NCBI GenBank assembly: GCA_963556145.1
Contig: OY744463.1
Coordinates: forward strand, 5,208,001-5,272,000
Direction: 5' to 3'
Length of the DNA: 64,000 bases
Source of the DNA: Hygrocybe punicea
Taxonomy: Eukaryota > Basidiomycota > Agaricomycetes > Agaricales > Hygrophoraceae
Shown piece after piece: positions 1 to 12,176 of the stretch. The notes beneath the pieces are model-generated. The model was not told the DNA's origin. It was given only the letters and a program-made list of their open reading frames with translations, and made no database searches. The first letter of the stretch is position 1, and each line of letters opens with the position of its first letter. The position numbers and the translations under genes were made by a program.

Positions 1-2
1 AA

Positions 3-161
3 AGTGATGCCCTCTTGTTGCCAAGGCTTGAATTCAACGGCATGGAGTACATCTCGGCTGACCTAAAGAAAGTTTGGTCAACATACGACGCTGCTTCGGT
101 TATGACAACTCACGGTGACTGGCATTGTGGTCAACTTGCGTGGGTGATAGGCTCTGGATAG
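3..161 (+). other. Possible 3' part of an unidentified gene cut by the window edge
   Basis: One frame is open from base 3 to a TAG at 159-161 (52 codons) and must begin outside the window. The peptide contains EFNGMEYISADLKKVW and ends in WVIGSG. I do not recognise it and no in-frame start is needed inside the window. A second open stretch in another frame (248-433, beginning with GTG) contains an acidic NDTEDEDG segment and could be a further exon or chance. Either could be the remains of a repeat. Nothing else is seen between 434 and 700. Confidence 0.25.
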
Positions 162-700
162 GGTGAAACACCCTTTAAATATATAGCCGACTTGCATCTT
201 ACCAGGTTGACGGGTCAACTAGATCCATTGTCAACTAAACTTCCCATGTGATACAAGTGGGTGGTGGCGAATGCTTAAACTCGTCCTTCGTAAATGACAC
301 CGAAGACGAGGATGGGTTTCTCCGCCATATTGATGCCGGAGGAGGAAAGAAGGGCATGCGATGGGTGAATTGGGCTCTTCTGAAAGCGAAATGGTTATCG
401 ATTATCACTCATGATGATACGGGTGTGCCTTGAGGAAATGTCCGGACTCGTGTCTGGGTCAGATTAGCGAATACGCACTGGTTTTCAGTAGGTCTTTACA
501 TGTCGATATTATCGATTAGCCATGGGTTGCGATTACGGAGAGTTTTTGGAACGTCAATTAACCTCAGCATGTGAGAAAAATCATTGAACACCACCTGAAA
601 AGTTGTGCAAAAGCGTGAACCGCTCCGCTATTCTGCAACGATTTCTTGCTTCTGGACCTTCACGTTCGAGTACATCACACGTGATCGCGTGATCATTGAC

Positions 701-1498
701 ATGGCTTCATTTTGGACCAAGGTGAAAAAATCATGGCAGGCCAGCGTTCAATCGCCTATTCTCCGCAGGTCTTTCTCCGCCCTGTATTGGCTGCCAATCC
801 CCATCATTTTCACCCAATATTTTTACGCAGTCAAAATCGTAACTGGAACGAGCATGCAGGTAGGTCTTCATCAACAATATGCCCGTTGACCGGGAATCAT
901 GAATTTACCACCAGCTAGCCGACGCTTAACCCGGCCTCGTCACTTGGAAGGGACATTGTCATTTTCGATCGCTTGTCGCGACGCTTACGACGTCGGTTTA
1001 CGAGAGGAGAGGTGATAGCGCTGTGGTATGTTCAGCTCCTTGTGACACGCTCCGCCGTTCAATCAATACTTATTAATTTAGGTCTCCTGAGGATCCCAGC
1101 GTCTTATTGGTGAAGAGGATTCTTGCCCTCGAGGGGGACATCGTTAAAACATTGCCTCCGTACCCTGAGTCACAAGCTCGCGTTCCACCAGGGCATGTTT
1201 GGGTTGAAGGTGAACAGTCTACATCTGCCTACGTGTTCAAAGTAAAACTGTTTTAATAGGCGACCAACCCTTCCGCTCTGACGACAGCAATCGATTCGGA
1301 CCGGTAGGTACTTGGTTGCTTTGGTTAACTCTCTCTGACTCCTCTTGGAAGGTTTCCCTTGCCCTCCTTGACTCCCGACTGATCTTCATCCTCTGGCCAT
1401 TCGCACGCTTCGGACCTTTGGACCAGCAGCCACTCGCCAATTCTCGTGAGCGTGAATCATGGCGAACGTCAAGGGTCACAATAAATAGATGTGGATAG
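701..1498 (+). CDS. IMP2: Mitochondrial inner membrane protease subunit 2 (IMP2, S26 signal peptidase)
   Basis: Five exons (701-859, 919-1025, 1082-1209, 1260-1303, 1352-1498) with GT-AG introns join into 194 codons, the usual length for IMP2. The N-terminus has one hydrophobic membrane segment (ALYWLPIPIIFTQYF). GTSMQPTLNP, split by intron 1, carries the catalytic serine of S26B signal peptidases. KRILALEGD in exon 3 carries the general-base lysine, and RFGPVSLALLDSR in exons 4-5 matches the conserved C-terminal box. In the known family IMP2 acts with IMP1 on the outer face of the inner membrane, removing sorting signals from intermembrane-space proteins. The ATG at 701 is chosen because it begins just before the membrane segment. 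Upstream open sequence exists but lacks a nearby in-frame ATG. Confidence 0.9.
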
Positions 1499-1824
1499 AT
1501 AAAAGTCGATAGATGAACGAGAGAGTTGAGTAAAATACAGCCTGCAGCTGGCAAGCTGGATGATCGCGTGAGACGTAAAGTCTTCTGACACTGTAACCTG
1601 CAACACCACCCGGCAATACTTCCATCGAGGCACATCCTACAAACGAAGGGACTGAGATGTAGGTGCGGAATACGAGGGGTGCCGGATACGTTGAAACTGC
1701 AGATCTGCAATACCTGCCAAGCAGCTGATTTGCGGTTGGCCTAACATGTACCCCTCTATAAGACGAGGCGTCATCCATATTCAACAGTCCCGCCACCCCT
1801 TTAACTCGCTTTCTTTTTTACCCA

Positions 1825-4824
1825 ATGTCTATACCACTTCCTTCAACCAAATTCGACTCCAACCCACCAACTGCCCGTACTTTTGCTTACCAGCATAAAC
1901 TGCCCAAGCTTCCTATCCCCCCCCTTGAGGATACATGCCGTCGGTACTTGAAAGCACTTGAGGCGTTGCAGGATGAAAGCGAACATGAAATAACGAAGAA
2001 GGCGGTACAAGATTTCCAGAAAAACACAGGCCCAGTGATTCAAGAACAATTGAAGGAGTGGGCGCAGGATAAGGACAGGCAAGTCCCCTGGTTCTTGTTC
2101 TGGGGCACTAGCTGATGGCTGTTTAGTTATATCGAGGAGTTCTGGTGCGTGAATCTCGTTCACCGAACTTGAGACATTGGCTCGATCGACCACTACGGAA
2201 GGTATGAATCATATCTCTCGCACACCGACCCCGTTGTATTGGCCCTCAATCCCTTCTTTGTACTGGAGTGAGTCAGAACATGATTTCAGTACTGTTCAGA
2301 GCGCACGACCCTTTGTATCCCTAATATCCACTTCTTTCTGTAGGAATGACCCAACGCCCGACCGTGGTTCCCAACTTCCTCGTGCATCAGCTTTAATCAT
2401 TTCTTCATTGGGCTTTATCCACGACCTTCGAGTGGGAATATTAGAACCCGACATGGTCCGTGGTTCTCCCCTCGATATGGAGCAGTTTCTGCGTCTATTT
2501 GGGACCGCTCGTATCCCTACTCAGGTCTGGCCGAACTTCTTCAATCTCCATCATGCTGATTGTCCTTGACACCGTTCCAGAGAGGCTGCAAGATAGAGTC
2601 GAATCCCCAGTCAAAACATCTCGTTGTTCTCCGGCGAGGCCAATTTTGTGAACATCCTATACACCTGACCTATCCTGGGCACTAACGCGCCTATATCAGA
2701 CTGGTTTGATGTACTTGATGAAGACCATCGACCGGTCGTCACTGAACGCGACGTTCTCCGTAATCTTCAAGCCATTGTCCAAGATGCTGACAAAACCCCC
2801 CGTTCGGAGGTCAGCCGGGATATTTTCCATTCTGACCAAACAATATTTCTTATTTATTTCTTCTCGGAATAGGTTGCAAAAGGCGCCATGGGTGTATTGT
2901 CTACAGAGAATCGTAAAACCTGGTCTTCGCTGCGTTCATCCTTGTCGAACAACCGGAACAACGCATCATGTTTGCAAATCGTTGACAATGCGTTATTTAT
3001 TGTGTGCTTGGACGACGCGACGCCGAGTGACCTTGCTGATATGTCTAGCACATTCTTATGTGGAACATATGTAATGGACAACGGCGTCCAGGTCGGGACG
3101 TGCACCAATCGCTGGTATGATAAGGTGTGTTTTCATTGCACAGGGGCCTCATAAACTGTTGATATCTCGTTAGCTCCAAATAATCATTTGTGCGGATGGG
3201 TCTGCTGGCATAAACTTTGAGCACACTGGTGTCGATGGTCATACTGTGTTGAGGTACGAATCACGTGTAATGTCGGTTGACTGAATACAAATAATACGGG
3301 CAGATTCGCTGCGGACATTTTCACTGAGGGCCTCATGCTCCTTGCTCGCTCAATCAACCCCTCAGCCCCGACCCTCTTTCATGCTCCCCTCTCCCCGTAC
3401 GCCAAATCGTACAAACCGCCTCGCGGGAAAACGTCTCAAGCACCTCCGGCGTATCTAGTCGACACGACGCCAAAGAAATTAGAATGGAAGCTAACCCCGG
3501 AGCTGCGTGTTAGCATTCGGTTCGCAGAAACGAGACTGAGCGATTTAATATGCCAGAATGACTGCCAGGCGTTGGAGTTCAAAGGATATGGCAAGAATTT
3601 CATCACTAGTCACGGGTTTAGTCCCGATGCATTTGTGCAAATGGCCTTTCAAGCGGCCTATTTTGGGCTTTATGGTGTGTAGTTGTGTTGGTTTGAATTG
3701 CAATTGCTTTGCTGGTGTTTAATCGCCGATTGATTGCAGGGCGGATTGAGTGTGTGTATGAACCTGCGATGACTAAGTCATTTTTGCACGGAAGGACGGA
3801 ATCAATTAGGTCAATTCAGCCGCAGAGTGTCGAATTCACTCGAGTAAGACAATTTCTTTGATTTATGGAGGGGACATGTCAGTACAATCTGATCTGCACA
3901 CACAGACCTTCTTCTCTGAAGCTTCGGCGTCTCAGAAGGTCGCCAAGCTGCGAAAGGCTTGCGAGAGGCACGTTCAACTGACGAAAGAATGCAGTCAAGG
4001 TTTAGGACAAGACAGGTTCGCTGTGATACGCTTGCTACCTTGTCTCCTTACTTAGTTCACACACGTTGTAGACATCTGTATGCGCTATACTGTCTCCTTC
4101 AGCGTCAATTCAGCGGCAACCTCAACCCGTCACCTGACGACCCTGCATCACGCCTGCCACCCAATAAGATGCCAGCCATATTCACTGATCCAGGGTGGCA
4201 ACTGTTAAACACCACGATCTTGTCCACGTCGAACTGTGGCAATCCAGCACTGAGACTATTTGGGTTCGGCCCTGTCGCGGCGGATGGCTACGGAATCGGG
4301 TATATTATTAAAGAGGATGGAATCTCGGTGTACGTGATGGTATTTGTGGTTTTGCTGGTGGTTTCGATTGACAGAGTATGGTTTCACAGCTGCGCTTCGT
4401 CGAAGCATCTCCAGACACGCCGGTATCTCGACACACTCCAAGGATACCTTCTTGATATTCAAAGGCTACTCATCCAACTCCACCGCTCTGCCAATGAGCG
4501 TCCGGCTCCGTTTGTCGATCATGCGGGCATCTTGAGGGATTCCAAGACGGGTCGGGCACTCAATGGTAATGTGAACCATGAGACGGAAGACGACTCCGCC
4601 ATCATGAGTGAGTATTTTGTAGTTGTTTTGCTCATTGGGCGCGAGCTCATGATACTGGATTAGCTGGGTACTCCTTCTTTGACAGTGGTGATGTAGAGTT
4701 GGTTGGTAACAGGAAGAGGTCGCCATATTACAACGTCGGTGAGTTAGAGTCCTTGGAGTGTTTTGTCGACCCAGTCTTTGATAAAAGCTTGCAATCAGGG
4801 AAAGTGCTTCAGTTGTCAGAATGA
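1825..4824 (+). CDS. Carnitine O-acetyltransferase (choline/carnitine acyltransferase family)
   Basis: Multi-exon gene starting at ATG 1825. The N-terminal exon has the family signature KLPIPPLEDTCRRYL, followed by YIEEFW and an exon with NPFFVL-NDPTPDRGSQLPRA. The active-site region is at 3175-3257: ICADGSAGINFEHTGVDGHT, in which the histidine codon at 3222-3224 is the expected catalytic base. The distal exons give FDSGDVELVGNRKRSPYYN. A last intron (about 4740-4798) would yield the ending NVGKVLQLSE, with stop at 4822-4824. These enzymes transfer acetyl groups between CoA and carnitine so that acetyl units from fatty acids or C2 carbon can enter mitochondria. Whether this copy is mitochondrial, peroxisomal or cytosolic is not settled: no clear PTS1 is present at the C-terminus. 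Some internal intron borders were not resolved. Confidence 0.92.
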
Positions 4825-5109
4825 ACTGCCATGTCTCTAATTAGTTAATTAGGTTGTATGCAATGTTAACCACGAGAAGTCGCGCTGGGTCGCTGGCGAT
4901 TGTATATATCACTCGTTCTAGAATACGAGTTGAAGTTTTGAAAGAACCGACAACTATATTTATTGAAGCGGGTTTCCACAATATTTGCACAGGAAGTATT
5001 ATCTCCACTTCGATTTCGCGTATAATACAATGGAATGATACAACCACCGTGGTTTACACACTGAGACCACAGTGAGACAGTCTGAGCCAGCAATTTAGCA
5101 ATGACACAC

Positions 5110-6053
5110 TTACGTGTCGTCTAGATAACGGAGTCGACGATGGGCGCGCAACGTCAAAATGGGGAATCATGATAGGTGAACCAGAGTTTTGCATACCGTC
5201 GTAATGAAATTGGGTCTGACAGAACTATGGAATTAGGAGGTTTTATTTAGGCTAGCTGCGGTGCTTACCTTTTTGGGGTTATCTGGTGCATACCGAACGT
5301 AACGGTCGTTATCAGGCGGGCTATATGGTCAGAGAGTCGTCAGATTATAAGGTTATTGCCTGACACGAAGATAGACGGTGTGCGTACCGCTCCTTCTTCT
5401 GATCGAGGGCGCGTCACTGCCAAATATACCAGGATGTAATAAAATGGGAGCGCACCTTGCACGAAGCCAGCATACTCTGTAGGGTTACGCAGACGGCGAC
5501 GACGCTCAGAACGGGGGACCATTCGTTCCCGAGGATGGAAGCGCATATCTAGGAAAGTCGTGAGTAAACATGGCAGGTCGTTAAGAGGGGCATACAAGAC
5601 GTACGTGTCCGTTGGAATATACATGCTGCGGAATGAAGAGGTGAGGGTCAGAAGGCGTGGTACATGACACATAGGATTTACACGCACTGGGTGAACGGGG
5701 GATTGTCTCTGGGCATCGACAACGAACTGGACAGCAGGGGAAGATATGGGGTATTGAGGCTCGAACCGGAACTTGAGCATAAACGCTTCCCCCTGTTCAA
5801 CATGCAAGAAATGATCATCCAGGCGAGCCTGAAGACATTGATACGTGCGTACCTTGTACAAGCTCTCACCCATGACCTCTATCGTGAAAAACCAGGTTTC
5901 GAAATCGTCTGCCTTTACGAGGGTGATGCCTATACGACTCGAACTGACCAAAAGATAGAGTAGAAGGACCGAAGACGTACCGACGGGACAACCCCCTTCC
6001 GAGTTGATTTCTTGCAGTTCTTTCCGCAGACGTCTTGAAGCGATGGAGGCCAT
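5110..6053 (-). CDS. UBE2W: Ubiquitin-conjugating enzyme E2, UBE2W type
   Basis: Read on the minus strand from ATG 6051-6053 (MASIASRRLRKELQEI) to TAA 5110-5112, with at least six short introns. Exons join as CPVGITLVKADDFETW-type text, then GEAFMLKFRFEPQYP, FVVDAQRQSPVHP, HVYSNGH, ICASILGNEWSPVLS, KKERPPDNDRYVRYAP and a short acidic DDDT end. The catalytic cysteine is in ICASIL. The usual E2 HPN motif is replaced by HPH, as in UBE2W, an E2 known to ubiquitinate protein N-termini. The downstream WSPVLSVVAVC box is also family-typical. A more distal in-frame TTG at 6080 is not used as a start. The gene is convergent with the carnitine acetyltransferase and divergent from the ADAM gene. Confidence 0.88.
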
Positions 6054-6338
6054 CCGGATAATCTGCTGTGCTCGGGACAAGCCGACTAGTGTTGTACGTT
6101 ATACTGACGACTGACGAGAGAATGTTGGTAGCCAAGCAGTTACCGCGCACTGCCCAGTGATGTGTGCCAGTGATGGACGTCTTACATGTACCTTTTCCCA
6201 TTGTTTTTGCTTTCTTTCCTACAGTTTCTACCCGGGCTCTTGCTAGCCTTTCCCTTTTCCCGACCCAACGTTCGTTCATGCACAGGCCGACTAGGACTGC
6301 TTCAATCTCATTCTAATACAAGATATTTTTCTCTTTGA

Positions 6339-9300
6339 ATGTTTCCAAACTTTTCAAGATATGCGCTGGTCGTTGTCACCGTGCTCCTTCTCTTATCCTC
6401 CGTTCTAGTCTCTGGTCAGTCCATGTATATTGCTCCTTATTATCCTCGAACTAGATTTCTCCTTTCACCAGCCCGCAGTGCCCCGCCAAGGCCGCTCAAG
6501 AGTCTCGCACATCCCTCCACCATCTCCCTCGAGATTATCCCCCGACACCCACGTAACCACCTCTCCCAGCGCTCCAATGTTCTCCGGCATGACGACACAT
6601 TTCGTCTCGTCCTGTCTGCATTTGGTGACACCTTCCATCTGCACTTGCGCCCAAACGACCACCTCGTCCACCCCGCAGCACGCGTCAACGTCTACCACCC
6701 TGCATCCGGGGGCCGTTCCCAACTCATACGCTCCGAGCCCCTGCTGCGTGAGTCTGTAAAGGCATACTGGGGCGAGGTCATACATAGTGCGCATTCTGCT
6801 AGCCGCTTGCGAGAAGATGCTGCTGGGGTTCTCCCTCGGTTCGCGGACGAATCAGTTTTGGGTTGGGCGCGCATCATGGTACATCATCAAGGCGACACCG
6901 ACGCCGCAGTCGCACCAGTGTTCGAGGGCGCATTCACCGTGAGTGGCGTGACGCACACCATCGTGACCAGAGACAACTACCTGCGGCACAAGCATCCCCA
7001 CGATCCGGAACTCGGAGATGCGTCCGAGGACACCGATGCGTCGCTTGTGATTTGGCGTGACTCAGACGTGATGACCGTGCTGGAGGAACAGGCCTTTGGA
7101 ACCTTGGCTGCTACTTCGTATCTTCCCCATGCCTGTGGCCATGACCACCTCTCGTACAACACGGATCCGCTGCTGAATCCGACCCTACGGAAACAACCTG
7201 TGAAAGACTTGTGGTACGATCCTTTCAACATATTAGATCCACTGGAGAGGCGTGATGACGTGATGGGTGGGAGTTCCGGAGCAACGTGAGCATTGTTAAT
7301 TCCCCTCGCGCAGTTATCTTAAGCCTTTTTCACAGATACGTGGATTCTATCGGTAACACTGCAGGATGTCCGAGAAGTCAGAAAGTGGTGTGTGGTTTTC
7401 GTCGGAAGTTTACAAGTGAAAGCTTACATGCGCTAGGTGTATATGGGTGTCGCTGCAGACTGCGAATATACCGCACTATATGGATCGCAAATGAATGCTA
7501 CCACCCAAATTCTAACTGTCTGGAATTCCGCTAGTGCTTTATACAAGGTAATATTACTCTTAATTGTCATCCTTCACTGAACTCATCATTTTGGTTCACG
7601 CCAGTCAACTTTCAATGTCAGTCTCGGCATAATCGAGCTCCAAATTCATAACCAAACGTGAGGTCTTCTGTATCCTCCCCCATGTCGTCACCACACGATG
7701 TTTATTAGATGTCCGAATCCTCCCGACCCTATCACTCCATGGAACGTCGACTGCAGCTCCGTCACCCTCAACGACCGTCTTTCCTTGTTCTCACAGTGGA
7801 GAGGAGATAAAGGTGATGATGGTGCTGGGCTATGGCACCTCATGAGCGGCTGTCCAACTGGTTCAGAGGTGGGTATTGCGTGGCTTTCAACACTGTACGT
7901 TATCCTCCGGCGACTGCGTTCGTTGCTATCTTGAATTTGCCAACATTTCACAGATGCCAATCCACATCATCCGGGACAGCACCTTCAGTGGTGTCTGGTA
8001 CCGGGGTCTCGACTGCTGGGCGTGTAGAGTGGCAAGTCGTGGCGCACGAAATCGGTCATAATTTTGGCGCAATTGTAGGTCATCTGTATTTCCACAAATC
8101 CACGCCTTGACGTGAGTTTACAGCACGACGTGAGTTTCAATAAAATCTCATTTGGCAAGAACGCCGATTGGTGTTCGTCTACAGTGTGCGGATGGCTGCA
8201 ACTCCACTGTCTCGTGCTGCCCGCTATCTTCCGGGACTTGCGATGCCAACTCCAAATTTCTTATGAGTCCAGTCGCAGATGCGGGTGAGATGACATTCTC
8301 GCCGTGCAGCCTCGGAAACATCTGTAAGCTTGAAAACCTTCTCCATGCAACACGACATCGTTTTATCTCTGTGTTTTGTAGGCTCACTCATGAAGAGGAC
8401 CTCTGGAGCAAAGACGAACACCTCTTGCTTACTAGATCCCGACCCGAATCGCCGGCTGATCTCTCTGCAGATGTGTGGCAATGGCATCGTCGAACAGGGT
8501 GAGGACTGCGACCCGGGGCTTGGCGTGACGTCGTCATGTTGTGATTCCACCACGTGCAAGTTTATCGCGGACGCCGTATGCGACCCAGCGAGCAGTCCGT
8601 GCTGCACGGATCAGTGCACGTTTGCACTTTCGACGCAGGTGTGCCGGCCCGTACAGGATCCTCTCTGTGATACGGCAGAGATGTGCACCGGCAATTCGTC
8701 GGCGTGCCCCGCGGATATTTTCGCTCCGAATGGTCGGCTTTTCCCATTCATGCCGTGTTCGCCTGCTGAAGTTTCGCACAGGACGGAGTTGCGGCGCAAA
8801 TGGCTTGGCGTGTGCATCTGGGCAATGTACTTCGCTGGACAGTGAGTCTTGGTTGTATGCAGAGATTCAGATTGTAATCTTGTGTCTCGGTTTGTAGAGC
8901 AATGCCAGGTCGCTGGTACCTCTATGAATCTCAATCGAGCTTGCCCCAACCAGAACCAGAACACTTGTCAGGTTTCATGTCAGGACCCGAACGATAGTAG
9001 ATCATGTGTCTTGCTGCAGAATATACTTGTTGACGGGTCTCCTTGCGGTCAGTTGCCTTTTCTCTACTAATTTTGGTTTCGAACTGATGAGAAGTAGGAT
9101 ATGGTGGCTTCTGTGCATCGGGGACTTGTAAGCCAGGAAATTTGTTGGAGACGGCAAAGGCAATTTTGTGGTCCCTTTTCTCATCACATACATACTGAGG
9201 GGCTCGTCAAAAGGCATTCTACACTCAGAACCTTCAAATATCTATTCCTGTCTCGATTGTTGTTGGGCTACTTGCTCTTGCGGTGCTGATTGGTGGTATG

Positions 9301-9715
9301 TGGTTTGCATGTCCTTCATACTTGCTGATTCTAAAGGGTGTTGCAGTTGTCAGGTGTTGTCGTGGCCGACGCCGCCCTACGGCAACTATGGTTGACCCAG
9401 CCTTGAAGAACACAAAGCATGTCAGGTTAATCAGCGAAGAAAACACGCCGAGGGCCATGGCCACCGCTGCATCGGTTCCTCGGCAGATCCCCATTGCTTT
9501 GCTACCAGGAGTACGGTAGGTTCTTTTCTTTGTTTTGTTTGGCTATCATAGAACCGGCTGATCTTCCTCTAATTCGAAGTGCACCGGTCTCTCGTACACC
9601 TGCTACTTTCATTCCCACTCGGAGCGTACCCGTCAGACGCACATTTCCAACTGCTCCAGTCAGACCAAACCCGCGTTCGGATTGGGTGGATGAGACTTCA
9701 TGGAATGGTCGTTAG
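6339..9715 (+). CDS. Fungal ADAM family metalloprotease (reprolysin M12B, disintegrin, membrane-anchored)
   Basis: The protein starts with a signal peptide (residues 1-26, strongly hydrophobic [14 protein letters not shown]). A propeptide of about 300 residues follows. The reprolysin catalytic site [10 protein letters not shown] is at 8045-8074, and the third zinc ligand with its Asp (H-D) is in a 6-nt exon at 8124-8129. Cysteine-rich CADGC sequence resumes at 8185. A disintegrin domain begins at [15 protein letters not shown] (about 8474) and runs through [17 protein letters not shown]; a further cysteine-rich region follows. One transmembrane helix lies near 9220-9290 ([18 protein letters not shown]), followed by a basic, proline-rich cytosolic tail ending at 9715. 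The family processes or sheds surface proteins; the substrate is unknown. Some exon borders between 7290 and 7830 and in the tail were not resolved. Confidence 0.88.
8124..8129 (+). other. 6-nt micro-exon (His-Asp) of the ADAM zinc site
   Basis: The exon ending in the ATT at 8072-8074 is followed by GTAGGT, and an acceptor CAG ends at 8123. The next six bases CACGAC encode His-Asp. A consensus donor GTGAGT starts at 8130 and its intron ends with ACAG at 8184. All three joints are phase 0. Without this micro-exon the protein would lack the third zinc-binding histidine of HExxHxxGxxHD. Confidence 0.75.
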
Positions 9716-9867
9716 AACTGTACATTTATTTATAACAGTATATGATCTGTGTAATACATTGTTAGATACAGTTTATGACATGAGAAGACTTGTCCAAGGA
9801 GTCCGTCGGATACAACGGTATCTATGGTCGAGATCTGAACACCTAGGAGTTCATGGATCACCCTGAT

Positions 9868-11746
9868 TCATCCTAATATGTTCTTGACATTACTGGCTCC
9901 CTGCTCTGACATGGGGGGATATGGCGGGGGAGGAACGTTGAATGGTTCGATGATGAAATTTTGGTCGTCTGATCTAGGTGAGCTTGCGACGGTCGACCGG
10001 TCCGCCCACGCTGGTGCCAGAAGGCTCGCGCGATTACTGCTAGCTCCCATATTTTCGGCGGTCCATTGGATGGAGACTGTCACAGGCCGATCCGTGCCAG
10101 ATTGCGAGTGGGAGGAAAACTGAGGCGATGGGAGGTCGCTGAAGGTCTGGTGATCGGTCTCCAAATTGGATTCTTCCGAGGTTGAGTCATTGACGAGGGG
10201 GTGCAGAAGGAATGGGCGGATATGTTCCTTCTGGGGTGGGCCATCGCGCACTTTCTGACGCCGCACGCAGAACCAAATCAACCATCCCAAAATCCCCAAT
10301 AGAACCGTGCCTGCTACAGATATTCCGGCTACGGCAGCAGTCGACAATCCAGATGAAGAAGTTGGGGCCCTGGTTGCGAAGCCAATGATGTTTGGAGAAA
10401 AGAAAGATATGGCAAATACACTGTGGGAGATTTTGAATAAATACCTCAGTGAGAATATGTGGAATGAAGAACGCACAGGTACGAAGCACTGATGAAGTTT
10501 GATCCCAATAGATATGTGTTGATGGTAGGATCAGCCCACCCCACAAGAGTACTATAGCAGGAGCCATTTACGTTCGTGAGGAGGGTCTTTTGATCCACCT
10601 TCAATTTCAGAGAACCAAAGTGTACGGTAAAGGTCATTATGGTAGAGCAAGGCAAAAGCCAGCCTTCCGAATCTGACGAGAGTTGAGGGGCTGCCCCAGG
10701 AATGTTTGTGACTGTGAAAGCCGGGTTAGAATTCATATTCCAATGGGGGGTTAGCAGGACTGACATATCTGACGGGACAAATTTTGCGGAAGAAAGATGT
10801 TGGGATAGAATGGATCAATCAAAGCGATGCCACCGGCTGCGTCAGAATAACTCATGGTGGAAGAGGTGAAATCCCACTGGTCCAGTTCAACGAGCCATTC
10901 GGCAGAGGAGGGATCGGAACTCGACGGTACAGTGTTGAGGTAGGATATGTCACCAGAGTAAGCGGACGGATCAGGAGCGGTCCAATGCAAGAAACCGGCG
11001 TTGCCGGAATGCTGTCCTGGGGGATTTAGTGCCATGCCATACGTAAAGTTTTGTGCGTCAGGATGGAGAGCGAACCATCTGCCGAAGACGGTGTCTGATA
11101 ATTGACCGTTGAGGCCTTTGGAACCCAAACCAAATATTCCGGAGATATGAGAGGAGAGAGGAATGTTGGTATTGTTCGCGACGATGACTGTAAAGGGGAG
11201 TTTCAGCATACAGGACATGTTTGTTCCTGAGGGATAAAGGGAATTCGCACTAGTCTGATTTGAATACAACCATGACGATCCGTCGCTGTTGAGTAATCCA
11301 CAGTCATCAGAGATCACATCTCCACTGACAGAACCGTGCAAGAGGGTGGCATTCTCGACACCGCTGGCGGACAAAGACCGAGCACTAGATGATGCGGAAA
11401 CATTGAAACTGAATAACGGGCGTAAGTTGGTGGAATCACCAATTTCACGATGGTACCCACGAGGGTACGCCGCCACATGATGCACAATGGGTCCCCGCTA
11501 CGACGACATCTCCAGTGCTCGTTGAGATGGCCATTCCAAAGGATTGGATCGATGACTGTGTTCCGCGATCAGTGCGGGTTCGAGCGGTGATTGGAGCTGC
11601 AAACGCACGATATTCATGCCTAGAACATATTGTCCGCTGTCACTAAAAGTGAGGGGTAGGGAGATCACATGGGGAGCGGTGTCCCGCCCCTGAATAGCTG
11701 CAGAACCAAGAAGAAAGATATGCAGAAGCGTAAGGATGACGATCAT
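9868..11746 (-). CDS. Membrane-anchored pepsin-fold (A1-like) protein, probably non-catalytic
   Basis: Begins at ATG 11744-11746 with a signal peptide (MIVILTLLHIFLLGSAAIQG) and ends at 9868-9870. The central exon at 10751-11485 has the layout of aspartic proteases: FGLGSKGLNGQLSDTVF, then a FTYGMALNPP-type strand, GFLHWTAPDPS, and GDISYLNTVP, matching the GDxxY-type inter-lobe region. The C-terminal exon has a transmembrane helix (TAAVAGISVAGTVLLGILGWLIWFC) and a long serine- and proline-rich cytosolic tail. Where pepsins have VDTGSSDLWV this protein reads ISTSTGDVVV, and where they have the second D-T/S-G it reads IDPFYPNIFLP. Both catalytic motifs look lost. The likely role is as a surface or secretory-pathway binding protein, but this is inference. 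Intron borders are approximate. Confidence 0.7.
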
Positions 11747-12176
11747 GACGGCAGGCGGTGATGGTTACTTTCGGGGGCGGGAAGAGAAAGAGTGGAAGAA
11801 AGAAATTCTGTTTCTCCAATTTTCATTGTTTGAGACGGGCTGTTACGTAGGGGGCGGAGTTGTCGGGTTTCATTTTCAAAACACCTGCCCGAATGTCATC
11901 GGTTTCGCTTGTCCTATATTCCAAATCATCCTCTCTCGATCCCATCGAGAATGGCCTACATTACATGCTCACCGATGAGTCACCGTAGTAGCAGGGCCCA
12001 GACAGAGGGCTCTCTGGTGGCCTTGGCCAGTTTCATATGCATTGGTGGAGGCCACTATTTTGAAAGCCGTGCCTTGAGCCGTCGGCAACACCTGACCTTC
12101 CCCATCAGCAAAAGTGCGCAAACCATGCATGCATCAGTAGATCTACACATACCTTTTGGCTTCTTTCCGTGCTTTG
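11747..12176. other. Intergenic stretch, no gene seen
   Basis: Sequence between the pepsin-fold gene and the foldback element. It contains the gene's probable promoter on the minus strand. The open frames here are short and resemble nothing I know. Confidence 0.5.
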
